From NCBI GenBank assembly GCA_029255685.2, contig CM055317.2, positions 75,133,460 to 75,197,459 of the forward strand: 64,000 nt of DNA. Reading direction: 5' to 3'. The translations under genes were made by a program, and so were the position numbers. Of the stretch, positions 33,920-46,900 are shown piece by piece; position 1 is the stretch's first letter; each line of letters begins with the position of its first letter. This DNA is from Silene conica. Its lineage: Eukaryota; Streptophyta; Magnoliopsida; Caryophyllales; Caryophyllaceae. The notes below the pieces were generated by a model. The model was not told the DNA's origin. It searched no databases and saw only the letters and a list, made by a program, of their open reading frames with translations.

Positions 33920-34905
33920 GAGTCTTGTAAAGCAAGATGTATTACTCTTAGCTTTTAGAAGCACCCACCCAAATAATGGCTTTTAACTTCTATGTTTCAT
34001 TCCCAGTTTCGGACAATTGTTGTTTTTTGATTTTGGTATAAAGACCAACAAAGAGGAGTGAGCCAATCATAAGATGACAAGTGCACAAAATTGAATGTTA
34101 AAGATCAATTTGTTCATCAAATGTAAAATACAAAAGTTACCACTACTATGCAACTCTTTTATTTTCTACCGATCATGTTTCATATACCGAAATATCTGTT
34201 TTAACCTTAAATTGAATTTGTCCCATCTATTAAGAATAAACATCCAGTAAATAGATCTTTAGACCTATACCTTAAACAAATACGATAATAACTCAAATAT
34301 GAAAATATTTAATTATTATTGGTTAACCATTACTTTTTAGTTTTTATACATTAAATTGAAGAATTCTTATGTATCTCGATTATGAAAAATGTTACCCGAT
34401 ACCTTAGCGAAGAAAAATCTCCCCTTTTTTATTTAGATTATGCAGTACATAACAATATAACATGGTACAATTAAACCCTTTTTTTTTTCTGACTGAATTT
34501 CAAAGAAGGTGATATTCAACCCATGTTAATACTAAAATGAATACCTTCTTCTTAAGGAAGAATGTACGAGTACCGGTATGCGTATTTGGATACGATAACT
34601 AAAAAGGTATGATTGGGTAGATATTTAAAATGAGAAAGTAAGGAGCTACAATTAGAATAAGATTGGTTAGTTATTGAGCAGGGTTTCCACTTTCCTCATC
34701 CTAAAATATGTTACAAATACATGGCATTCTACATCTCTTTTAGTATGCCCAACTCATACACAATTATAGTACATACCCTAATAGAAAGGCACACCCACAA
34801 ACACACCCTTAACATAAAAGGAGTCCCAACTCTTTCCTAAAGAAAGAAACAAAGAAAGAAAGAGAGAGAGAGAATAAAAAATATAACATTATTTCATCAA
34901 TAATA
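33920..34905 (+). promoter_or_regulatory. 5' flank and presumptive promoter/5' UTR of the SEP-like gene
   Basis: No other gene lies here. The last 70 bp before the ATG are purine-rich, with an AAAGAAAGAAAGAGAGAGAG run at about 34845-34876. GAGA-type runs in MADS-box 5' UTRs are known binding sites for BPC proteins; that role is inferred here. I found no perfect CArG box in the last few hundred bases by eye. The start-codon context is ATAATAATGGGG. Confidence 0.5.
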
Positions 34906-37900
34906 ATGGGGAGAGGAAGAGTTGAACTTAAAAGAATTGAAAATAAAATTAATAGACAAGTTACTTTTGCTAAGAGAAGAAATGGTCTTCTTAAGAAAGC
35001 TTATGAACTTTCTATTCTTTGTGATGCTGAAGTTGCCCTAATTATCTTCTCTAATCGTGGCAAGCTTTATGAATTTTCAAACCCTTCTAGGTTTTTATTC
35101 CCTCACTCTATCTCCGTCTTATTTTACCCTCTCCGACTCAATAGATAACCCAGTTTACACTTTTATTACTTTTTGTGAGAAGTATTTTAATCGAATGTAA
35201 ACAATTCAATATATCTGTTGAGTCGGGGAGGATATATAAAGTAAACAATTTTCTGTTGTGTTTCTTGTTGATAATAATATCGGATTAATGTGCTTTTTAA
35301 TTTATACTTAATGTGTTATTGGGTTTAATTTATATTTCTGTAAGAAGATCGAGACTCGTTAAAGTGAAAAGACATTTACCAGAAAATTCGTTGAAATATG
35401 CTGTCTGAAGCGATTTTATACAAGAATTTGTTAATATGATTAATGATTATTTGCATTTGTGTTTCAAAGAGTTTATTCAAGATCTAGATTACTTTTTTTG
35501 AAGGATTTCTTTTGAATTACTTCGCAAAAAAAACTCAAGATTTGTATGATTTGATATGAAAATGAGTTTTTAGTAGTACTAATTTTAGCTTAATTAAGTA
35601 AATTATTCCTCTTTTTTCTATTAATTTACCTCTTTATATATTTTTCTTTCTTCCTAAAATCCTTGTATAAATGATATTAATTGTTCTTTAATTTACATTT
35701 TATGTTTTGGATGCCACTTCTTCAACACTTCAAGATCTCAACCTTTTTTGTAAGACTTTTTTTTTTGAAAATTAGCTTTCAATATTTATGAATTATAATT
35801 TTTTACCTTGCATTTTATATATGCTAATTTATTTTTTACTTTGCAATTTATGCTAATTTCTTTTTTACTTTGTATTTGCATTTTATGCTAAATTACTTTT
35901 TTACTTTGCATTTTATGCTAAATTTCTGATTAAAGATTCTTTTTTTTTAATAATTCTTTTCCTTTTTGAAGCACTAAAACAAAAATTGGTTTAATGATTC
36001 AATTATTTTAATTAGTTTCTAGCAAATTGAATAGATGAATTATATGATTGATATTATATTAAAAAAAATTTGAAAGTGCCGAATTTTATGTTAGGAAATC
36101 AGAAATAGAGTTCGTACACTTTTTGTGGTTGCCTTTGTCATGCCTAATTAACTGTTTTATGTTCATTAAATTTGCGGTTTGATGTTACTCTTTTGGGTAT
36201 TAGTCAATTTTTGTAGGTACATACTACTTCTTATAAATGAATTATGATATTAGCAGTCAATTAAGTACAATAATTAATAAAATTGAGTTTAACTTAATAT
36301 TTAATAAGACACACCGATTACATTAAAATGTAATCAAAGACCTTAAAAATTAAGAGATTTTTTTGTTTTTCCTAATTTATTGTTCATTTGTCTTATTCCA
36401 CCAATCCACGTCCACCCGGCCTCCCACATTACCATAGTTGATCCGTTTTAAGTATAAGACTAGTATTAGTTGTTTTTTTTGGTTCAAATGAACGCACTAT
36501 GTCGCGGATGAGGATCGAACCCCCAACTTCGTTATTGAGCTAAGAGAGCTCTTACCACTTGGGCTAACTCGTGTTCTCATAAACCTAGTATTAGTGGTAT
36601 ATCATAGATGTACCCTATTAGCACCAGGTATAGGGAGGCCGCACTTACATCTACACTTGAAGTTCAAAAGGCATTCGTGGGATTGAGAGGAAGTGTTAGA
36701 AAATCAAATAGATTTTGGAACTTCAATCATCAACTTAAACTTTTGGTTGATACGATTTCTTAACATACCCTTAATTAGAATTTGCCTAAAAATATAAGTA
36801 TACACTTAATTAAAATGATAATATCCGTTTTTAACAATGAAACGAGTCAAATAAATATACCCATCGTTAAAAATATTGAAATTTTCAACAAGCTATTTTA
36901 CAAATTTTCTTCCGTTTCCATAGTAGAATAAAAACAAAATATATCACTGTTTAGATTTCATTTCAGAGATGGGTTTGAAACCAGCTCCAGAGTATTATCG
37001 TTTATAATTTTACCAATTAAACTTAACTAAAATTTATAGTTAAGTTTCAATAAGTTTAAAATGGGTCAAGTACTTTTTCACTATAGATTCTACTTTTTAT
37101 CTGTAAATAAGTTAAGTAACATATATATATCTGTAAATTTTCACTATGGATTCTACTTTTTATTCCTAATAATAAAATAGGTTAAATATGATCCCACTAG
37201 TACATATAACACGGATCTTTTGTTTTTCCTAATATATTACTTCCTCCATTTCAATCAATTCTATACATTTGTTTTATTCACGTTTGCCAATACTCGTTTT
37301 CTTTTGTTAATATCTTTATTTACATATTGATAAAAATTATAAACCTTTGATATTCACAATGTACTCTGTAAGACAATTTAAACAAGATCTCACATGACCA
37401 TCTTTTATGTTATATATTAGAAGTTGTGTCGAAGATTTACTCGACTTCTGAATAGTGCCCATAAAGTGAAATGTATAGAATTGATTGGAATGGAGGAAGT
37501 ATATTTTTGTCTTATTCCTCCTTCAATAAGATGACCATATTTGACCCGTATTAGACATAAGACAGATATACTCATCTTAAATGGAAACTTGCCTAAATAT
37601 AAAATAGATTCTTGTTTAAGATAATACCCGTCTTAAGAAAAAATGCGTCATATAGATATATCTATTGTTAAAAATATTGAAAAATTTAACTAGCTATTTT
37701 ACAAATCGCACATTTTCAAAAAAGAATAAAATGATTTAGTATAAAACTTGCTAGTAATAAAGTATAACATTTGCTATACCCCATACTTTCAAAAAATAAT
37801 TTAACATTATCGATCTTTGTTGTCCGAAAATTCATACATTTGTGAGGATTCTGATCTTAACAAAAGTATAAAATAACAGAAAACAAATCCACCACCACAA

Positions 37901-40900
37901 AATTTTATGTCTAGGATTTACCCCTATTTGTGACAGAGATTTTTCGCCACAAGCTTGTAACCTCTCTCATAAGTTACGATTAAAAAAGCAAGTCGGAAAC
38001 AAGCAAGAAAGAGATTGTCAGAGGTCACAAGTTTATAACGATTACAAGCGGAGACTCATTGTTTACACATTTTCTTCAATTTCCAAAGTAGAATTAAAAA
38101 TTAGCATCACTGTTGAGATTTGATTTCAGAGAAGTGATGTGTTTGCAGCAGCATGCATATGCATATGCAAATGCCTGCAAAAATGGGAAGTGTTTCAATT
38201 TTCAGAAGTAAAGACAAAGTCTGACTGTTTTAAGTGTTTAGGTTCCAAGACTGAGATGCTATCCTTAATCTTTCATGTAATTCATATACCTATAGGATGT
38301 CTCGGTGTTTCCTAAATCATTTGTACATTACTTTTATTTGTCTTTTCTAATTAATTGTCCCCTTCATGACTTCATCCATCACCACTTCTTTCGCATTAAA
38401 TAATAATAAAAAATAATAAAAATAAATGGTTAATAATAACATAATAATAAAACCAATTCTGGCAGTAAACTGACACTTTTGGTGACAAGTTAAAAACAGG
38501 TTAAATTTTATCATTTTAACGACAAAATATGACGATTTATAGGACACACATTATTAACCTAAATAGGGTAAGATTAACATAATATTCTCACTAATTATAG
38601 TAAAAATGATTTTATATATGAATGAATATCTTATGAATATTTTCGCATGTAGGTTATTAACGTGTGCCCTAATAAAAGACTGTTATAGGCTTATAGCTTA
38701 GAAAATTGATCTGATAATTTTTTATCTAAAAATGATTACATTTTGTCTTAAATGAGTGATAATTTATTCCGTTTTCAACTTGTGACAAAATAATACCCTT
38801 TTTTAACGAGACATTGTAATACGGAGTAATATTTTGTTCTCGTTGTTTAACTAAGAATTGAGTTTTTTTTCATTGGAAAAGTAGTAAGGTCCTACTCAAT
38901 TTTATTTTATTTTCTAAAAACAAATATATAAGTATTTCCTTTTACTTGATTGATCACATTAACTTCTCCTTATTGTCTCCTTTTTTATGTCATTTTTTTG
39001 GGTAAGTTTCCTAAAAAAAGGGTTTTGTAATATAATTTTAAATAATAATGGTACATTGGTACCGAAAGTAATATATTGATCTCAAATGACACTCTTATAA
39101 ATTTTTGTAGTGATAAAAATTATCGATAAATAGGTTAACTCATTATTAAACATGTGAAATGAACAAGTTTTCTTAAGCAACGATTAACAATAAAAGGTTA
39201 ACGATAAGGATATACATAAACGAAATACGAAAAAAGTGGTTTTTCAGTAATTTAATGAGACCTTTTTTTTTAATTGTTTATATTTTTTAAAGCACATACG
39301 GATGACTTTTTTAGCTTAATTGTCCTTGAACATTTTAGCACTTTTTTTTGAACATTTTTAGTAAGCAAAGCAATTTATAACTAGTTAAGTTTAATTGCAA
39401 TGTGGTCACGAGATAGATTTAATTAAACGTATGAAAATGAAATAAATAAAGAGATTATAAATTACACGTGTTTTCTGAAACAGTTATTCTTTCTTAAATA
39501 ATTCACAAAACATATACACAATCATTCGGTCCTTAATAACTCTTTTAAAATATTTCTTGTTACGAATCTAATAATAATTGTGACTCGTCTATAATTTGAA
39601 ACACCCGTTCTCTCTTAAGGCTATATATTCCATGGGCTTCTCCCTTGGATAGTTTGTAAATTTTATTAATTTTGGCGGTGAATGTATGTAGTGTTCTGAA
39701 GACAATTGAAAAGTACCAGAGGTGTAGCTATGGCGCTTTAGAAGCTAATGGAGTCCTCAATGAATCACAGGTATATATCTTAAATACTTTGATTGTTCGA
39801 AATTGTGATTTTTACCTGATTTACCACGATTTAATTGTGAAGCGGATTTCAAATCAATATCAATATATATAATTAAAGGAAGCTTTTTTCTAAGCACGTG
39901 GTAGTCTCCACCTTTTACAAAACACTTATTTATAAATAATGATTTATTTACAATTTTTCTACTAGAATTATGATATATTTAATTAGTTACAATTCTTATT
40001 AGAATTAGAAAATTAGAAAAATAGTTGTTTAGATGAGAATTTATTTATAATTTTCCTATCAGAATTAGAAAATAAGAAAATCATAAATTATTTACAATTT
40101 TTCTATTTAATATAGAAAAATAAAAAATAGTTGATTATTTACAATTTTCCTATTAGATTTAGAACATTATTATTCTTTAATATTTATATACTTACTATTT
40201 AACTTTATTATTTTATTCAACGTTTTTATTAAAAATGAAAATCGAAAATGAATTAGACTAATTGATTATTTACAATTTTCTTATCTTAGAACATTATTCT
40301 TTAATATTTATATACTTACTATTTAAGGTTATTAATATTATTCTGCGTTTCTATTAAAAATGAAAATGGTAAAGCGTAAAAAAGAATTAATTCAGTTTGT
40401 CTTCGTCTTAACATTAAAATGAGTCAAAAATCGTCTCACGGGCATATAAGAGTAATAAGACAATTTGTTTATTTTTTCTTATACATTATGTTCTTATCTT
40501 TTCCATATTACTAGACCATTCAAACTTAAAATGAATACCTCCATCTTAATTAAAAATGTGTGGAACTAATAAATGAAATTAGTTAAATATTTAAGTCTAA
40601 ACAATTTCCTACCTAAAATGAATATTTGCGATCAATCATATTCGACCAAATTAAGAGCAACACTACTATTTTTTGGTACAAGAGTAGCACTACTATTCAA
40701 GTGAATATTATGCACTTTCGTACTAAATTTTGCGAAAAATGAGATAATTTCTTGCCAAATATATTATACTTTAGAGAAACCCCAAAAATGTCAAATTTGG
40801 ATTTAATTAGTATAAATATAAATATTAAAGACCACAATGATGATGTAGATATATAGATGCATGAAGTGGAATAATTGTGTGGATGACATTGTTTAAATGA

Positions 40901-43900
40901 GTATTGAAAGGTATTTCATAAATAACAATATTTATTCCTCTATATTTTCACCTTATTATTTAACGATGAGACATTGTGTTATAAAATGACATATTTTTTT
41001 ACGGGGGCAGAGGTAGATAGGTTTTGATGGAGGAGGTAAGTGTCTTCAAGAGTAGGGTTATTCTCCAACGTTTAAGCGTATTATTTGAGTAGTACAAGCA
41101 AATTGATCAGAGATGTTCAAGAATACAGTTTATTATTCTAATGATCAAGTTGGTTAGTTGGGTTGTCAAGTTACGATTTAAGGAGTATAAATATAAATAT
41201 ATAAATATTAAAGATAATAATGATGTAGATGATCTGAGTTAAGCGGAATAATTGTGTTGATGAGATGAAATGCAAGTGGGTATTAGAAGATATTCATACA
41301 ACAAAGTAATGACAAATAAATGGTGTTTCCGAGACGGATATAATAAGCCGTAAAAAGATCAAAAATACTTTTTAATTAGTATTAGATTATAGTTTATTAT
41401 AGCCCGTATTCTTTTTTTTCCTCCATATTTTCAACTTATTCTTTACAGTGTGACATTGTTTTATAGGGTAGGGGTTGATTTTAAATTATATGTGTCTATT
41501 TGTTTAGGGATGGGGATAAATAGATCTCGAGGGAGAAGGTAAGTATCTTGGGGGATAGAGGTACTCACCGACGTTTAAAAGTGTGGTGTAAGTTGCACAA
41601 GAAAATGTCTATAGGTTAGGGTTGTTCAGGGATACGATTGATTATGTCAAGTTAGGTAGTTATGTGAGAAGGGTAACGAATACCTAAACAGTGTCGAAAC
41701 AAGTTGTGTATGTACCACAGAATGATTAGAACAACTGAGCAAGTACATAGGTAGATAAATTTTATTTCAAAATTCTATTTTATGTGATGATAACAGAGAC
41801 ACAGATGTTATGAAAAGAGTTTAAAAATCTCTAAAGTAACATGTATGTATACTCAATTTTGATTGTTATACGGCGGGGTTTAATTTTACATTGGATATAT
41901 CTATTGTTTCAAGCGGTATGGGTAAATAGGTTTTGAGAGAGGAGGTAAGTATCTTGGAGGTAGGGTTACTCCACGACGTTGAAGAGTGTGAGAGTAGTAC
42001 AAATAAATGTCAGTAGGTTGAGGTTTTCAGGGATACATTTTACAATTGATTTTAATGGTTAAGTTGGTTAAGTGAGTGAGAACGGTACTCCATGGGTAGG
42101 ATTACTCCCTGACGTTTACGAATGTGATTTAGAAGATAGAAAAATATATTCATATGTAGGGCTGCGTTGTTTAGGGATATGAATATGAATATGTTTAAGG
42201 CTGATTCTGATGGCTTTGGTTGGTTAGTCGGGTGGAAAAAGTTGAATATGTGAAAAAATGGATAACGTGAGATATTGATTAGAGAAGGTAAATGAATAAA
42301 TTTTATTTGAAAATGGTGTATTATATGAGAAAAGAACCGACAAATATATAAATATAGGCTAAAAACATTTAAAATATCATGTGTATAAACTCAATTTTGT
42401 TTCTTTGTTAGACACAAAACTAAACAATCAAATGTTATACTCTCTTCAATGTTATTGAATGCTCTATTAGACCGGGGAATAATTTTTAATGTGGAATGAT
42501 GTTATAGTGTTTTTTGTGGGAGTATTCTTGAAAATATTTAGGAGTGTGTATAAAAAGATGTCGTTATGTGGAGTTGTAGTTGTAAATTTGTAATGATAAC
42601 ATTGTAAATACAAGAAATATAAGAAGATATTTATGTCAATTATTTTACCAAGTATGGAAGGAAAACATTGGATTAAATTGTACAAAAATAGAATGTGGGA
42701 ACATTGGATAAAAAATTAAGGAAGTATATGTCATGTCAGTATTATATCGGGGTAGATAGGCCTGGAGGTAGGAGGTAAGAGTGTTGAGGATAGAGTTATT
42801 TTCCGACATTTAAGAGTGTGATTTGAGTAGTACAAGTAAATATAGATATGATAGAGTTGTGCAGGGATGCGCATACGGTTAATTCTGATGGTCAAGTTGG
42901 TTAGTTGAGTGAAAAAGGTACGAACAATGCCTAAATGGTGTGGAAAATGGGGGGGGGGTATGTAGCAAGAAATCTGAGGAAGTAGATAAATTTATTTCAA
43001 GGTTGTATTATGTGTAAATGAATTAGGCATAGATGCTATAAAAATAAGTTAAAAATCTCTGAAATATAATGTATGGAAACTCAATTTTGTTTTTTCTTTC
43101 GTGAAACACAAAAATAAGTAATCAAATATTAATAAATATCATGTCAATATAGTATTGTTAACGTTTAACTGGGTTACTTTTTGTCTTGGTGATTAAGAAA
43201 CACGTGGTGGTTTGAATTTTACACCCAATTTCAATGTAACATCTCGAGTGTTGCATCCACCGTTCATTCCTTAACACTTCTCTCATACCTCTTTTGTTAA
43301 CCAAACAAAAAAAATGCATGTTTTTGTTTTTCCCATCAAGGATTCTCATTCAAACAAGATCGGTTTTGAAAGCAGAAGTTAGCTAGATTTCTGATAGATG
43401 GATGAACTTTCAAAGGGAGAGCTAACTTTGAGGGATAAGTCCGGGTGTTTCGTGAAGGAGGGGTGACTTGAATATTTTAGGTGTGTATTGGAAGCTAGGA
43501 AAGAGTGCCGATGATGAGTTAGATGGTCATTTGAGGTAGCAATAAAGATGACTAAATCGCATTTGATGATTAATTTCATAATAGGTTAGTAGGTGTGACT
43601 TTGGATTGTGGACCGTTTCATGAGTTGTTTGAAGAGTACGAGTAGTGGTTTGTAGGGTTCTTTCGTGTGGTACTGTAGAGGATTGTGGCGAGTTGGTGGT
43701 AACATTAATGACAGAAATGAATATAAATGAGGTAATTTTATTAACAAAATAACACATGTATAGAACAAACTAATACTATTTTTATATAAAAAAAGTCTTA
43801 TGATTTACTTTTGACTTACGCGGTGAAAATTTTATGAATACCACAAATTAATTTAGTATCCGTGCATCGCACGGGCAAAAAAACTAGTATACCTAGTATA

Positions 43901-46900
43901 GACGTGTATATTAAATAGGATTAGGAACATACATCGGATACTTCACATTCTTAGTTTTTGAGTATATGTATATTTTTTTGAGCATATGAATATTTTTTTT
44001 CGAGCTTATAAATATTTTTTTGAGCATATGTTTTTAGCTTATGAATATTTTTTTAGCTTATTATCTTAAACTTTATTTGTTTTTGAGCATGAGTTGTTTT
44101 TGAGCTTATTACGTCAAACTTTATTTGTTTTTTGAGCATATGTGTATTTTTTTCTGAACTTATAAAAATTTATAAGTTAGATTTTAATTTTTTTTTTCCG
44201 TTAAAACTAAAATATAACTAAGTTTATATGTAATGTTTTTGAGTTTTATTGTATGTTTTTGAGCTTAGTGTTTTAATAAATTAAGTCAAAAACTTTATAT
44301 CAATACTCATAATTTTTAAAACAGGACTCAAAAACATTACTATAAATGTCAAAAAGTATAAAAATGGTGGTAGTACGATGTATGATCCTCCTACTGGTAA
44401 GGCATAAGATCATCAGCTCAAACTTTTGGTTGTAACCGTTTTCTCAAAATATAACCGTTGAATTGCTAAGACAAACATTTACTCTTGTTCGCGAACCATA
44501 TATATTAGGGTCGGGTTTAGGTTTTAGGTTTTAGACCGTCTGTTTTATAATGTAAACACATTATTCATCTAATTAGGGTTTACTGTTTGGATTAATATTA
44601 GCAATTAACTAATATATTTCTTAAAATTACTGTGAGGTAGGCTAATTACCAGGAGTACTTAAAGCTAAAGGCCAGAGTAGAAGTTCTTCAGCAATCTCAG
44701 AGGTAACTATTATTAGTGTAATAGCGATGGTTGGCGAGAGCCAGGATTTGGGCTTAGCGGGGATTGCCCTTGCCCTTGCCCTTGCATTGCTAGCCCTTCT
44801 CTAGCTTCACCAATGCTAGCGAGCCTTAATCACCTTTCCTAGTTTAGATAGGTTTTCTCAAGTCCGTATTTGAGTCTACCTAAACTATCACTAGAAATTG
44901 CAACAATCTTCAACTGGCCGAAATTCTTCAGTGAACCGGATTTTATCTGTATAAAATCGGTTACACTACTCTCTTATGCGTAATATTTATCTTTATAAAT
45001 ATGATGTAGGAATTTGCTGGGTGAAGAACTAGGTCCACTAAATGTAAAGGAGCTAGAACAGCTTGAACATCAGCTTGAAATGTCTCTCAAGCAAGTAAGA
45101 TCCACCAAGGTATATATATATATATATTTCGTCTCTCACGAGATTTACTGTCGACTACTCTGTATAAATTTATAAATGCCTTAGCTTCATATGTAAATAT
45201 CATGCCAATTCTCAACATTTGCTTTCTTTTCAGACCAATCAAATGCTTGATCAGCTGGCTGATCTACAGAGAAGGGTATGTAATTTTTTTTTTTATCTAA
45301 ATTATCAAGTACATTTTCTTATATGCAAGTTTTGGAGAAAAAAAACGCACTTCAGATATAGGGTTGTTTGGTAAACGTCATATTGATAAATTTTTAGCAT
45401 ATTTAAGCGTTATAAGTTTTAACATGTTTCAGCGGTCAATATACTAATTTTAGTGTTTGGTAAACCGCATATTAAAACAACCTATTTATTAGGGTCAATA
45501 GTCAATATACTATTTTACAATATGCTGATTATCGAGCAAGCCAGGATATTGGTTAAAATATTGTAGAAGAAAATTTTACTGCATTTTACAAAGAAAACTA
45601 ACAATCTACTAATGATATTTTTTAGTTACCAAACATTCAAATTAATTCAACTAATTATAATATGTTAGTAAAATTTTGTTAGAATCTGTCATTTATAATC
45701 TACCGTTATAATCTGTTTATACTGAAATTAATCCGCTGTTTATCAAATAAGCTCATACTATTTCAGTCTTTCCTCAACTTGATGAATGTGTTGTATTGGT
45801 GCAGGAACAAGTTTTGGTAGAAAATAATAGAAACTTGATTAAAAAGGTAATTAAGCATGAATTATTGTCGTCAATTTTTATCTAAGGTTAACACGAAAAT
45901 ATATATTTAGGTAATTTTATGTGTCCAACGACCTTCCGACTAATATCGATTATATCTATCTTGTTAAAAAACAGTTGATAATTTTTCATTGTATTATTTT
46001 CAGCTGGAAGAAAGCAGTGCTCAGTTCCCTTCAAGGGTTACATGGGAAAACGAAGATCAACATCAAAATATTCCGTTCAGTCGGATTCCGACCCAATCGG
46101 ACGGTTTTTTCCAGCCTCTTTGCTCAAATCAACAACCATTACAACTTGGGCAAGTTTAACTTATCAAACCCTCACTGATTATACTCTCACGATCTCAATT
46201 ATTTGTTATCTTTAATCTTACAAAAAATTTAAAAATAAGAAGTAAACAACAGGCCGATTAGCGGATTATATAACTAGTTGTATACATATCTGATAATATA
46301 GTTTTAAAACTTTCAAAGAATTTGATCTTATATGTACATTTTACGAGCTTTGTTGAAAGAAATTGAACGGTTTTATACAAAAAATTTAACTCAAAATATT
46401 ATTTTAAAACTCAAAAGTGATATATATATATATAAACTAAATAAGATTTTACTTTTAATAACCCAAAAAATTAAAATGTAAGTCAAAATCTTTATAAACT
46501 CAAAAAAATTGCATATAAATTCAATTAGATTTGTGTTAGATATACGATTCTCATATGATAATAAGAATGACGTTCTTATGATGATGATTTGTTAGACTAA
46601 AAAATATACGATACTGGATTAATGTGATACGATATTTCATAAATGAGCCCTAGTCTCCGTATTTTAGAATCATATCATATGACTATATAGTATATACATA
46701 TTACTCCGTATATTTTATTTTATTTTATTTATTTTCCGACATTATTTAAATTAATTTGGATAAATTTACATAATTACAGTTTTTTTTTCGGACATTATTT
46801 AAATTAATTTGGATAAATTTACATAACTACAGTTATTTATTTAATTTATTTAATTTATTTTACGACATTATTTAAATTAATTTGGATAAATTTACATAAT

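Larger units (their letters stand above)
35091..39691 (+). other. Intron 1 of the SEP-like gene (4.6 kb)
   Basis: Long first introns of MADS genes usually hold regulatory elements. This one holds a degenerate minisatellite (35805-35925), a SINE (36471-36584) and a Stowaway-like MITE (37238-37500). The rest is AT-rich with no second gene. Donor CTAG/gttttt, acceptor atgtag/TGTT. Confidence 0.85.
39771..44640 (+). other. Intron 2 of the SEP-like gene (4.9 kb)
   Basis: Donor CACAG/gtatat, acceptor ggtag/GCTAAT, the latter giving the conserved 62-nt exon 3. Most of the intron is a Helitron (39854-43887), without which it would be about 0.84 kb. 43960-44350 contains TTTTTGAGCATATG/GAGCTTAT repeats shared with 26625-26830. 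Confidence 0.85.

Noticed and set aside
36471..36584. Functional tRNA gene on the minus strand
   Set aside because: A and B boxes are present but the acceptor stem does not pair, and flanking direct repeats plus a short A tail show it is a SINE.
44653..44702. Alternative start of SEP-like exon 3 at the AG before GAGTACTT
   Set aside because: It also gives an open frame, but the 62-nt version from 44641 ([10 protein letters not shown]) has the conserved MIKC exon length and better matches SEP proteins.
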